Source: UMGS1532 sp045594795 (GTDB lineage Bacteria > Bacillota > Clostridia > Oscillospirales > Acutalibacteraceae). Taken from it: a stretch of 64,000 nucleotides of DNA. Where the stretch lies: the NCBI GenBank assembly GCA_045594795.1, contig JAZNZF010000018.1:6634-70633 (forward strand), in the 5' to 3' direction. This document shows positions 1 through 7,915 of the stretch, one piece after another. A program made the position numbers and the translations under genes. Numbering within the stretch: position 1 is the first letter of the stretch; each line of letters begins with the position of its first letter. Under the pieces are notes generated by a model, which was not told the DNA's origin, did not search any database, and was given only the letters and a program-made list of their open reading frames with translations.

Positions 1-2
1 GC

Positions 3-698
3 AACTTTGTTAAAAACCGTCCCGCAGTTGGCGCAACACTTGCCGCTATGGGTATGTTTATCGGTATGCAGGGTGCAACTACCGCTGTTACCGTTGTGTT
101 CCAGTCCTACTTTAAAAACGTGCAGATTTCGGGTATCGTTCAGCTTTTCGCTATGATTCCTATCGTAGTTTTCACCCCACTTGCTCGTAATGCTGTTGCA
201 AAGTACGGTAAAAAAGAACTTGCAACCTTTGGCTCTATCTGCTCAATGGTGGCAGGTCTTGGACTTTTTGTAGTTATCCCCAACAATACAGGTCTTGACC
301 TACTAATATATATAATTTGCCAGCTCATTTACTCGCTTGGTCTGGGTATTTATTCCACAGTATCGTGGGCTATGATGGGCGACGCTATCGATTATAACGA
401 GTGGAAAACAGGCAACCGCGAGGAAGGTACAGTTTATTCTCTGCACTCCTTCTTTAGAAAATTAGCACAGGGCATAGGTCCTTCGCTTGTTCTTATAGTT
501 ATGGTAGCTTTCGGCTACGTAGGCGCTAACGAGGGTAATCAGGTTTGGGAGGTTGCCGTTAATATGCGCTATCTTGTTGCCGCAACCTTTATGTTCTCTG
601 CAATACTTCAGTTCATCGGCTTAGGTCTTGTTTATAACCTTGATAAAAAGACTCTTGCTAAAATGAACTCAGAACTCGGCCGCAGCACTGAGGCATAA
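3..698 (+). CDS. GPH-family sugar:cation symporter, C-terminal part (partial)
   Basis: The open frame runs in from the left edge without a start, so 231 C-terminal residues are visible. The first residues (NFVKNRPAVG) match the cytoplasmic linker motif of glycoside-pentoside-hexuronide:cation symporters (MelB/XynP type, MFS). About six membrane helices follow, and the loop with DAIDYNEWKTGNREEGTVYS is the conserved motif after the tenth helix of this family. It should import a glycoside with Na+ or H+. The GH2 glycosidase 140 bases downstream suggests a galactoside or other beta-glycoside, which is inference. Family assignment is firm; substrate is not known. Confidence 0.9.
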   Translation, partial: NFVKNRPAVGATLAAMGMFIGMQGATTAVTVVFQSYFKNVQISGIVQLFAMIPIVVFTPLARNAVAKYGKKELATFGSICSMVAGLGLFVVIPNNTGLDLLIYIICQLIYSLGLGIYSTVSWAMMGDAIDYNEWKTGNREEGTVYSLHSFFRKLAQGIGPSLVLIVMVAFGYVGANEGNQVWEVAVNMRYLVAATFMFSAILQFIGLGLVYNLDKKTLAKMNSELGRSTEA

Positions 699-714
699 TA
701 TAGCTTAAACGTTT

Positions 715-757
715 AGCGGTGTCCGACTGCGTATCTTTAAGCGCTCGGGCACCGCTT
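715..757 (+). terminator. Hairpin between transporter and glycosidase
   Basis: A 12-bp stem (AGCGGTGTCCGA with TCGGGCACCGCT, one G-T pair) is followed only by TTTAATAAAG, so it is a weak terminator or a processing/attenuation hairpin inside one sugar operon. Confidence 0.5.
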
Positions 758-838
758 TAATAAAGTTAATTATCAGTTCACATATTTTTTAGCTTAAGAC
801 TGTAAAATAAAAGCATAAAACATTTTGGAGGAATTAAA

Positions 839-3100
839 TTGAGACAGATTTATAATCTCAACAACAAATGGGCGTTCACAAAGGAGGTTGGCGAAATTCC
901 TACCGCTATTGATAATACTTGGGATTTTGTTAATCTACCGCACAGTTGGAACGCTATTGACGGACAAGACGGCGGCAACGATTACTATCGCGGCACCTGT
1001 CACTACGCTAAAGAGCTCGATTTAGCCGAGCTTCCAAAAGCCGATAAATATTTTCTTGAAATTTGCGGTGCAAACTCGTCTGCAGACGCTTACCTTAACG
1101 GCAAGCATTTAGCACATCACGATGGTGGTTACTCCACCTGGCGTGTGGATATTACCGAGGCTTTAGGCGAAAACAATCTTTTTGTTATAGCAGTAGATAA
1201 CGCACCTAACGAAACGGTTTATCCCCAAATGGCAGACTTTACTTTCTACGGCGGATTGTATCGCGACGTAAATATTATCTGCACAAACGAATCGCATTTC
1301 GATTTAGAGTATTACGGTGGCCCTGGTATTATGGTAACACCTACCGTAAACGAAAAGGACGCAAATATTGAGATTGAGGTGTTCGTTAAAAACGGCAAGC
1401 TCGGTCAGTCTTTGCGCTACACCATTTTAGATAAAGAGGGTAAAGAGGTTGCATCTAAAGTTTGCGACGACAGCAAGGTAAACCTTGAAATTCGCGACGT
1501 AAACCTTTGGCACGGCAGAAAGAACCCATACCTTTACACCGCTACTGTAGAGCTTGTAGAGGACGATAACGTGCTTGATAACGTGTCTACCCGTTTTGGT
1601 TGCCGTACCTTTAAAATTGATGCCGATAACGGTTTTATTCTTAACGGACAGGAGTATGCTCTGCGCGGTGTATCCCGCCATCAAGACAGATGGGGTGTGG
1701 GTAACGCGTTGACCCGCGAGCATCATAAAGAGGATATCGAACTAATCTACGAGCTGGGTGCTACTACAATTCGTTTAGCACACTATCAGCACGACCAGTA
1801 TTTCTACGACCTTTGTGACGAGTACGGACTTGTTATCTGGGCAGAAATTCCGTATATTTCAAAGCATATGCCAACAGGTCGCGAGAACACCATAAGCCAA
1901 ATGAAAGAGCTTATCGCCCAAAACTACAACCATCCGTCTATCGTGGTATGGGGACTCTCTAACGAGATTAGTATCGGTGGCTCAAGTGATGACCTTTTAG
2001 AGAATCACAGAATACTAAACGACCTTTGTCACGAGATGGATAAAACAAGGCTCACTACTATCGCCGCCGTTTCAATGTGCAAAATGGATGACCCATATCT
2101 CCAAATTCCCGATGTGGTTTCTTACAACCACTATTTTGGTTGGTATGGCGGAGAAACCGATATGAACGGTCCTTGGTTCGATAAGTTCCACGCAATGCAC
2201 CCCAATATTCCTATTGGTTGTTCAGAGTATGGTTGCGAGGCTCTTAACTGGCACACATCCGAGCCAAAGCAGGGTGATTACACCGAGGAGTATCAGGCGT
2301 ACTACCACGAGGAACTAATCAAGCAGTTGTTCACCCGTAAATATATGTGGGCAACACACGTTTGGAATATGTTCGATTTTGGTGCGGATGCCAGAAACGA
2401 GGGCGGCGAGAACGGACAAAACCACAAGGGTCTTGTTACCTTTGACCGCAAGTACAAAAAAGATTCTTTCTATGCTTACAAGGCTTGGCTTTCCGACGAA
2501 CCCTTTGTACACCTTTGCTCAAAGCGTTATATCGATAGAGTAGAGGATGAAACGGTAGTAACTGTTTACTCAAATCAACCCGAGGTTGAGCTTTTTGCAA
2601 ACGGTGTATCGGTTGGCAAGAAGACTGCCGAGGACCACTTCTTTAAGTTTACAGTTAAAAATGAGGGCGAAACCAAGCTCGAAGCTGTGGCTGGAGAATG
2701 TAAAGACCAAAGCGTTATCCGCAAGGTAGATACCTTTAACGAGGAATACAGACTTGTTGAAAAGGGCGCTATACTTAACTGGTTTGATATCGAAACTCGC
2801 GAAGGTTACCTCTGCTTAAACGATAAGATGAGCGACATTCTTTCTACCTTAAAAGGCAAAATGCTCTTTATGAAACTAATGGCAAAAATGATGGGCGGCA
2901 AAAAAGGTAAAAAGGGTGGCAAAAAACCTGAAGCAATGGGATTTGAGGTTAATTCCGATATGATGAGTATGATGGGCGGATTTACCGCACTTAGACTCTT
3001 TACCCTTATGGGCGGTATGATGGACGTTAACTTCACAAAAGAAGAACTTTTAAAGCTTAATAAAAAGCTTAATAAAATTAAAGTACCTAAGAAAAAATAA
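839..3100 (+). CDS. Glycoside hydrolase family 2 (beta-galactosidase-like)
   Basis: A 753-residue cytoplasmic GH2 enzyme that would split terminal beta-galactosides (or beta-glucuronides) brought in by the upstream symporter. Order: jelly-roll sugar-binding domain (about 1-150), Ig-like domain (about 160-260), TIM barrel (about 265-560), beta domain (about 570-650), then an unusual tail. The acid/base is E376 in WGLSNEIS and the nucleophile E463 in CSEYG, both present. The start is TTG, chosen because GGAGG (827-831) sits 7 bases upstream and no ATG fits the N-terminus. The last ~75 residues are rich in Met, Gly and Lys (GGKKGKKGGKK near residue 690) and end in a Lys-rich helix. Exact substrate cannot be told from sequence. 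Confidence 0.88.
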   Translation: MRQIYNLNNKWAFTKEVGEIPTAIDNTWDFVNLPHSWNAIDGQDGGNDYYRGTCHYAKELDLAELPKADKYFLEICGANSSADAYLNGKHLAHHDGGYSTWRVDITEALGENNLFVIAVDNAPNETVYPQMADFTFYGGLYRDVNIICTNESHFDLEYYGGPGIMVTPTVNEKDANIEIEVFVKNGKLGQSLRYTILDKEGKEVASKVCDDSKVNLEIRDVNLWHGRKNPYLYTATVELVEDDNVLDNVSTRFGCRTFKIDADNGFILNGQEYALRGVSRHQDRWGVGNALTREHHKEDIELIYELGATTIRLAHYQHDQYFYDLCDEYGLVIWAEIPYISKHMPTGRENTISQMKELIAQNYNHPSIVVWGLSNEISIGGSSDDLLENHRILNDLCHEMDKTRLTTIAAVSMCKMDDPYLQIPDVVSYNHYFGWYGGETDMNGPWFDKFHAMHPNIPIGCSEYGCEALNWHTSEPKQGDYTEEYQAYYHEELIKQLFTRKYMWATHVWNMFDFGADARNEGGENGQNHKGLVTFDRKYKKDSFYAYKAWLSDEPFVHLCSKRYIDRVEDETVVTVYSNQPEVELFANGVSVGKKTAEDHFFKFTVKNEGETKLEAVAGECKDQSVIRKVDTFNEEYRLVEKGAILNWFDIETREGYLCLNDKMSDILSTLKGKMLFMKLMAKMMGGKKGKKGGKKPEAMGFEVNSDMMSMMGGFTALRLFTLMGGMMDVNFTKEELLKLNKKLNKIKVPKKK

Positions 3101-3109
3101 GTAAAACAA

Positions 3110-3150
3110 AAAATCGCAGTTAGGCATTAACGCTTAACTGCGATTTTATT
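3110..3150 (+). terminator. Intrinsic terminator after the GH2 gene
   Basis: AAAATCGCAGTTA pairs with TAACTGCGATTTT and is followed by ATTTTG. It also lies past the end of the converging transporter gene and probably works in both directions. Confidence 0.8.
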
Positions 3151-3190
3151 TTGTTTCAAAACCGATTTAAGTTTCGAGGCTTTGGCTACA

Positions 3191-4525
3191 TTAGAAGCTC
3201 ATAAATAGCGAAGATAAAAGTATAAGCACAATGCAAATAGGTGCGAAATACTTAATAACTACAACAAACAACTTGCGGCTTTTGAATTTTGAGGAAAGCT
3301 CTACTTCTTCTATAATAGCCGCGGGCTTTACAAAGTAACCAATCATAACACAGGTTAAAAGGGCAACTATCGGCATAAGCACGCTGTTGCTTATAAAATC
3401 GAAGAAATCGAGGAACTGATAACCTAAAATTAAAACATTATCCCAAATGCTGTAACCGAATAAGGATAGCAGACCTATAGCAATACAGCCTAAGAATACA
3501 ACAAGGCAGGCAATCTTGCGTTTTAATTTAAGCTTATCTTGAATAATAGAAACGACGGTTTCCATAAGTGAAATAGACGAAGTAAGCGCCGCAAAAAGCA
3601 CAAGCAAGAAGAATACTGTGCCGATAATGGCGCCGCCCGTCATGCTGCTAAATACCTTAGGTAATGTAATAAACATAAGGCTTGGGCCTGCTTTTAGCTG
3701 TGTTGGGTCCGAAAAAGCAAACACGGCAGGGATAACCATAAGACCTGCCAAAAAGGCAATACCTGTATCAAAAATTTCGATATTACGTACCGAGCTTTCA
3801 AGGTTTACTTCCTTTTTCATATATGAGCCGTATGTAACCATAATTCCCATTGCAAGCGACATTGAGTAGAAAAGCTGACCCATAGCGGCAAGCACGGTTT
3901 TAACCGAGAATGCGCTGAAATCGGGTTTTATGTACCAAATTACACCTTCCAAGGCACCTGGCATACACATAGAATAAATGGCTATAAAAAGGGTTAGTAC
4001 AACCAAAACGGGCATCATTATTTTGCTAACCTTTTCAATGCCCTTTTCAACACCAAAAAGAACTATAAGCGCGGTAAGTCCTAAGAATATTAAAAACCAA
4101 CCGATAGGCTCTATAGTAGAGGACATAAAGTTACCAAAGAAGCCGTCAGTAGCAGCATCCTTCATACCGCCAGAAGCGAACACAACAAGGTATTTTGTAA
4201 CCCAACCACCAATTACGCAGTAGTAGGGGAGAATTATAACCGGCACCAAGGCTGCAAGGATACCTACAAAGGAAAAGCGTTTATCAAGCTTTTTAAAAGC
4301 GCCAATAACGCTAAGCCCTGTTTTTCTGCCTATTGCAATTTCGGCAGTCATAAGTGCAAAGCCAAAGGTAACGGCTAAAATTAAATAAACAAGCAAGAAT
4401 ATGCCGCCGCCATATTCAGCCGCAAGGTAGGGGAAGCGCCATATATTGCCAAGACCTACCGCAGAGCCTGCGGCCGCCAAGACAAAACCAAGCTTACCCG
4501 TAAAGGAACTTCTGTTTTCTGTCAT
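3191..4525 (-). CDS. Sodium-dependent amino-acid transporter (NSS/SNF family)
   Basis: 444 residues with about 11 membrane helices, the usual form of bacterial neurotransmitter:sodium symporters (LeuT/MhsT fold). The first helix carries the family signature GLGNIWRFPY with the unwound Na+/substrate site, after the short N-terminus TENRSSFTGKLGF. It would import an amino acid with Na+ across the cytoplasmic membrane. The start ATG has GGAGATTACTT upstream on the minus strand. It stands alone between converging and diverging neighbours, so context gives no substrate. Family call is secure. Confidence 0.92.
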   Translation of the reverse strand: MTENRSSFTGKLGFVLAAAGSAVGLGNIWRFPYLAAEYGGGIFLLVYLILAVTFGFALMTAEIAIGRKTGLSVIGAFKKLDKRFSFVGILAALVPVIILPYYCVIGGWVTKYLVVFASGGMKDAATDGFFGNFMSSTIEPIGWFLIFLGLTALIVLFGVEKGIEKVSKIMMPVLVVLTLFIAIYSMCMPGALEGVIWYIKPDFSAFSVKTVLAAMGQLFYSMSLAMGIMVTYGSYMKKEVNLESSVRNIEIFDTGIAFLAGLMVIPAVFAFSDPTQLKAGPSLMFITLPKVFSSMTGGAIIGTVFFLLVLFAALTSSISLMETVVSIIQDKLKLKRKIACLVVFLGCIAIGLLSLFGYSIWDNVLILGYQFLDFFDFISNSVLMPIVALLTCVMIGYFVKPAAIIEEVELSSKFKSRKLFVVVIKYFAPICIVLILLSSLFMSF

Positions 4526-4541
4526 AAGTAATCTCCAATCT

Positions 4542-4577
4542 GTTGTAGCCTTTGTGAAAAAAGGTTAAGGCAACAAC
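4542..4577 (-). promoter_or_regulatory. Leader hairpin of the NSS transporter mRNA
   Basis: On the minus strand GTTGTTGCCTT pairs with AAGGCTACAAC (10 of 11) just upstream of the ribosome site. It could affect translation or mRNA stability; no known riboswitch class was recognised. Confidence 0.35.
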
Positions 4578-4588
4578 TATTTTTATTA

Positions 4589-4617
4589 ATTATGCCATAC
4601 TTTTCTAATAATTACAA
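4589..4617 (-). promoter_or_regulatory. Promoter of the NSS transporter
   Basis: Minus strand TTGTAA, 17-base spacer, CATAAT; the predicted start lies about 60 bases upstream of the ATG. Confidence 0.5.
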
Positions 4618-4619
4618 AT

Positions 4620-5125
4620 GTTTTTTATGTTTTAAGGTAGATAGCCCATAAAAATTCCTTACAAAAAAGGTGTTCATTCGCCACTTTTTTATTAAATTTC
4701 GGGAATTTTGTAATAATTTTTGGACGAAAAAATATTAAAATTTAAAAATTGCCCCCACCTTGCACTTAATTTACGGGTGAATCTGCACAGTTTACTACCT
4801 AAAAAAGAGAAAAATATGTATAAATTTAGCCGATTTTCACAAAATAGATTCATAGGCTAAATATGTTTAATTTTTTACCATATTTATGAAACACAATATA
4901 TTGTATATACCAATATAAAAAATACAATATATTGAATATTTGTAAGCAGCTATATTTTTGGGGTCAAATTTGACAGTAATTTTCACAACGTATAGTCAAA
5001 TTGCACAAAGAATTACAGAAAAATTACAGCGAACAACCCTTTTATTACAGGTTTGTAATCTTTTTTGACGCTTAAAACGATACAAAGTTTGTCAAAAATG
5101 CCGATAAAATTTTCATTTTTTAGTG
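4620..5125. other. AT-rich intergenic gap, no gene seen
   Basis: No plausible coding frame on either strand. It holds the NrdR-like box pair (4891-4937), a weak TTGACA at 4970-4975 with TATAGT only 15 bases on, and a short ATTACA/TGTAAT hairpin followed by T6 (5045-5066) that could end a very short transcript. Otherwise it is low-complexity A/T sequence. Confidence 0.5.
4891..4937. promoter_or_regulatory. Pair of NrdR-box-like palindromes
   Basis: ACACAATATATTGTAT (4891-4906) and ATACAATATATTGAAT (4922-4937) each contain the core CAATATATTG and fit the NrdR consensus acaCwAtATaTwGtgt well. Their starts are 31 bases apart, the three-helical-turn spacing usual for NrdR sites. No reductase gene is adjacent: the nearest genes are the NSS transporter (minus) and the 3D-domain protein (plus). 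High local AT content raises the chance of coincidence. Confidence 0.45.
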
Positions 5126-5154
5126 TTGACTTATCTCATTTCAGCCTATATAAT
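5126..5154 (+). promoter_or_regulatory. Promoter of the 3D-domain protein
   Basis: TTGACT (5126-5131), exactly 17 bases, TATAAT (5149-5154). Predicted start near 5161, giving a leader of about 140 bases. Confidence 0.85.
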
Positions 5155-5160
5155 CCTAAA

Positions 5161-5301
5161 GGTCGGTGCGAAAAGGCTTATTTTTAATTTGCTTTTCGGC
5201 TGACACGCGGTAGAGCGACTGTGCTTATATATATATATGTATGGTTGATACGGCTGCCGACCGTTTTCTGCTGTGTTACAATATTTTAAAAGGAGAGTTC
5301 C
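5161..5301 (+). promoter_or_regulatory. Structured 5' leader of unknown class
   Basis: The leader opens with GGTCGG (5161-5166), which pairs with CCGACC (5257-5262), enclosing a GAAAAG/CTTTTC hairpin and a GC-rich internal segment with an AT-repeat loop. The gene's ribosome site AAGGAGAG follows. Related RpfB-like genes are often under the c-di-AMP riboswitch, but none of the conserved blocks I know for that class are visible, so the class is left open. Confidence 0.4.
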
Positions 5302-6351
5302 ATGATTAAGAATTTGTGCGGGCGTATAAGTTCTGCGCTTCGTGGCCATAGAAAAGCCCTTGCGGTTGTAGTGATGGCTGCGGTTGTAGTTGCAACTATA
5401 CCTGTTCAGTTTGTTAAATCTGTTTCTATTCTGGACGGCGACAAAAAAATTAAGGTATATTCCTACAACAGCAACGCAGAGGCTATACTTACCTCTAACT
5501 CAATCGAAATCGAAAAGAACGACAGTATAAAGGTATCTGATAAAACTTCATCAGATATGACAATCGAAATTAACCGCGCATTCCCCGTTACCTTAACAGT
5601 AGGCGAAAAAACCGAAACTATCGAGGTTACAGGCGGAACGGTTAAGTCTTTACTCCAAGCAAAAGGCTACAACCCCGACATTTATGACGAGGTAAACCAC
5701 AAGCTTGAAACAAGCCTTATGGAGAATATGGTAATAGAGTACAGCGATGTTGAGTACATCACCTCTACTACCACCAATAAAATTGCCCATCGTACAGAAA
5801 AAATTGGCACAACCGAGCTTAAGGTTGGTCAGCGTAAGGTAGTAACCGAGGGCGTCGACGGTGAAGAACAAATCAGCACCATCACAAAATTCGTAAACGG
5901 TGTAGAAGCCGACAAGAGCATCACCCGTGCCTTAACCAAAAAGGCTGTTGCCGAAAAGGTTAAGGTTGGTGTAAAGTACCAAAAGGCAAACAAAAGCGCT
6001 TGGATGTCCGACCTCAAGTGTGATAAAGATATCCTGCTTGATAAAAACGGCAAGCCTATACAGTATAAAAGGCTTATAACCGGTGTGGCTTCGGCTTATT
6101 GTACGGGACACACCTGTTCTACCGGTGTAGCTGTAAAACAGGGCTACATTGCGGTTGACCCTAATATCATCCCCTACGGCACTGAAATGTATATCCGCAC
6201 TACCGACGGTAGCTGGATTTACGGTTACGCAGTAGCGGCAGACACAGGCGGCTTTACCGCTTGGGGCAACACCATTGCCGACCTTTATATGTATTCTTAT
6301 TCCGATGCAGTTAATTTTGGCAGAAGAAACGTAGAAATCTATATATTATAA
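5302..6351 (+). CDS. Cell-wall-active protein with DUF348, G5 and 3D domains (YabE/RpfB-like)
   Basis: 349 residues: a short basic N-terminus, one membrane helix or signal anchor (about 18-37), ubiquitin-like DUF348 repeats (about 45-145), a G5 domain (about 150-225) and a C-terminal 3D domain (about 258-349). The three aspartates that name the 3D domain are D286 (VDPN), D314 (ADTGG) and D327 (IADLY), so the lytic fold shared with MltA looks intact. Family members cut or remodel peptidoglycan outside the membrane, for example during growth resumption. Monocistronic, with its own promoter, structured leader and terminator. Confidence 0.9.
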   Translation: MIKNLCGRISSALRGHRKALAVVVMAAVVVATIPVQFVKSVSILDGDKKIKVYSYNSNAEAILTSNSIEIEKNDSIKVSDKTSSDMTIEINRAFPVTLTVGEKTETIEVTGGTVKSLLQAKGYNPDIYDEVNHKLETSLMENMVIEYSDVEYITSTTTNKIAHRTEKIGTTELKVGQRKVVTEGVDGEEQISTITKFVNGVEADKSITRALTKKAVAEKVKVGVKYQKANKSAWMSDLKCDKDILLDKNGKPIQYKRLITGVASAYCTGHTCSTGVAVKQGYIAVDPNIIPYGTEMYIRTTDGSWIYGYAVAADTGGFTAWGNTIADLYMYSYSDAVNFGRRNVEIYIL

Positions 6352-6359
6352 AATGTAAA

Positions 6360-6392
6360 ACAAGGAGCCATTAAAGGCGCCTTGTTTTTTTC
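6360..6392 (+). terminator. Intrinsic terminator of the 3D-domain gene
   Basis: ACAAGGAGCC pairs with GGCGCCTTGT (one mismatch) and is followed by T7. Confidence 0.85.
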
Positions 6393-6540
6393 TTAGAATA
6401 TTTAAATTTTTTCACAGCAACCTACCTTTAAGTTTTTATCTCATAATATAACAAATTTCGCACAGCGCCTTTAGTGAAAATAGATAATATTTTAGCCGAT
6501 TTTGCTGTCAAAATCTATTGCTTTGGCAGTACAAATCGCG
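6393..6540. other. AT-rich spacer
   Basis: Nothing recognisable between the terminator and the non-coding RNA promoter; no reading frame with a ribosome site. Confidence 0.4.
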
Positions 6541-6569
6541 TTGACAAAATACCCTTCATATGCTATAAT
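6541..6569 (+). promoter_or_regulatory. Consensus promoter of the hairpin-array RNA
   Basis: TTGACA (6541-6546), exactly 17 bases, TATAAT (6564-6569): a perfect sigma-A promoter with predicted start near 6576, and no coding frame downstream that could be its purpose. Confidence 0.9.
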
Positions 6570-6575
6570 AGTGTT

Positions 6576-6860
6576 TGTTGAAACACTGAGTGTTTCATAT
6601 TGTGCATAGCACAATATGAGTTTGCGTATTACGCAAACAACAAAACTATTGCAATCGAATGTAGCTGACAAGCAAAATGCTTGTCAAGGGCAGAATATAT
6701 TCTGTCCAAAACGGTTATAACCGTTTTCTACAATATAGATTATAATTCACTTAGGTTATATAACTGGCGGAATTAAGCAAGAAAATCTTGTGTGAAGTAT
6801 AACCGATAACGGCCGACCGTCTGGGCATCTTAATTGCGCCAGAGGGTCGTTTATTTTTTT
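6576..6860 (+). ncRNA. Candidate structured non-coding RNA with six tandem hairpins and a pseudoknot
   Basis: About 285 bases between a consensus promoter and an intrinsic terminator. Six near-perfect inverted repeats lie almost end to end: 6579-6597, 6596-6618, 6620-6638, 6666-6686, 6688-6707 and 6708-6727 (stems of 8-10 bp). The 3' core then shows GGTTATA (6754-6760) pairing with TATAACC (6798-6804), a CAAGA/TCTTG hairpin (6778-6790), and CTGGCGGAATTAAG (6764-6777) pairing 13 of 14 with CTTAATTGCGCCAG (6829-6842). The last two long-range pairings cross, a pseudoknot. CGACC/GGTCG (6814-6818, 6845-6849) and TTTATTTTTTT close the 3' end. An abundant stand-alone RNA is likely. The layout recalls the clostridial raiA-motif RNA, but I cannot confirm that identity from memory. 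Confidence 0.75.
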
Positions 6861-7024
6861 GCATAGTGTTTTTATGGCAAGGCTGCGGCTTCGCACAATG
6901 CCTTTTCGGTTTTGCTTTGCACTTATTCTTGCAAGGGCACAAAGCCTTGCTGCGAATTTCGTGCTGTGTAAAACACAAAAATTCATTGGCAAAAGCCTTG
7001 CGGTGCCACAAAAACACTATGCAA
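6859..7024. mobile_element. MITE-like inverted-repeat element
   Basis: A 166-bp segment bounded by 21-bp inverted ends (6859-6879 and 7004-7024, 20 of 21 matching); the stem resumes inside as AGGCT/AGCCT after a short bulge, and GCAAGG/CCTTGC repeats recur within. No transposase is encoded. The left end overlaps the T-tract of the RNA terminator. No target-site duplication is clear, so a large RNA hairpin is the alternative. Confidence 0.4.
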
Positions 7025-7189
7025 TACATCCACTTTAAAAAGGGTATGCAGTACCCTAAATAGATTATGCAGAGAGTCGTTTTAGACAAGGCGGAGAACT
7101 TGAACAACACTTATGGGAAGAAACCTTTCTCAATTTTGGTTGGGAGAAAGACAATAGATAAAAGATAGTTGTTTTTGGGGGGTGGCAGA
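7025..7189. other. Leader region before pflA
   Basis: Contains a small GGGTA/TACCC hairpin (7041-7056) and a CTTTCTC/GAGAAAG stem (about 7126-7150) ahead of the G-rich ribosome site. No clear sigma-A promoter was found, so the start of pfl transcription is not located. Confidence 0.35.
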
Positions 7190-7915
7190 ATGCTTGGGCG
7201 TATACATTCTATTGAAAGTATGGGGCTTGTTGACGGCCCTGGCATACGCGTGGTTGTGTTTATGCAAGGCTGTGAGCTGCGTTGTAAATATTGCCACAAC
7301 CCTGATATGTGGCAATTTTCGGGCGGCAAGGAATACACCCCAGAAGAGCTTCTAAAAAAACTGCTTTCCTTTAAAACCTACTTTACCGCAAGCGGCGGCG
7401 GTGTTACCTTTTCGGGTGGTGAGCCGCTTGGGCAGCCCGAGTTCTTAGCCGAAATCCTGCGCTTGTGCAAGGAGGCTGGCATTCACACCTGTATTGATAC
7501 TGCGGGTGTGGGCAAAGGCAATTACGACGAAATTTTAAAGAACACCGACCTTATTCTTTACGACGTTAAGCACTATACTGCCGAGGGCTATCGGGCGGTT
7601 ACGGGCTTTAATATAGATAAAACCTTAAGCTTTTTACAAAAAGCAGAGGAATACGGTATTCCGATTATTGCGCGGCACGTGGTGGTGCCAAACCTTACGG
7701 ATACCGATACACACATTTTAGGTCTTGCAGAGTATCTAAAGACCTTTAAAACCTTAACAAGCGCCGAGCTTTTGGGTTTTCATCTGCTTGGCAAAGAAAA
7801 ATATATTGGTATGGGTATGGAGTATCCTATGGGCGAAACCCCGCCACTATCAAGGGATAAGTTAAGCTACTACCAAACCTTACTCGATAACGCATTAAAG
7901 GAGACTGAAATATGA
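7190..7915 (+). CDS. pflA: Pyruvate formate-lyase activating enzyme
   Basis: 241-residue radical SAM enzyme that uses S-adenosylmethionine and a 4Fe-4S cluster to install the glycyl radical on PflB. The cluster motif CELRCKYC has C28, C32 and C35; SGGEPLGQ is the SAM-binding GGE motif. The ATG at 7190 is preferred over an in-frame TTG at 7169 because the protein then starts MLGRIHSIES, as in the family, and a GGGGGGTGG ribosome site lies just upstream. The stop overlaps the pflB start by four bases (ATGA), so the two are translationally coupled. Confidence 0.95.
   Translation: MLGRIHSIESMGLVDGPGIRVVVFMQGCELRCKYCHNPDMWQFSGGKEYTPEELLKKLLSFKTYFTASGGGVTFSGGEPLGQPEFLAEILRLCKEAGIHTCIDTAGVGKGNYDEILKNTDLILYDVKHYTAEGYRAVTGFNIDKTLSFLQKAEEYGIPIIARHVVVPNLTDTDTHILGLAEYLKTFKTLTSAELLGFHLLGKEKYIGMGMEYPMGETPPLSRDKLSYYQTLLDNALKETEI

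Noticed and set aside
5161..5301. c-di-AMP (ydaO/yuaA) riboswitch before the 3D-domain gene
   Set aside because: The expected target type is present, but none of the conserved sequence blocks of that class are visible.
6866..7063. Small reading frame inside the MITE-like element
   Set aside because: No ribosome site, and the frame follows from the inverted-repeat composition.
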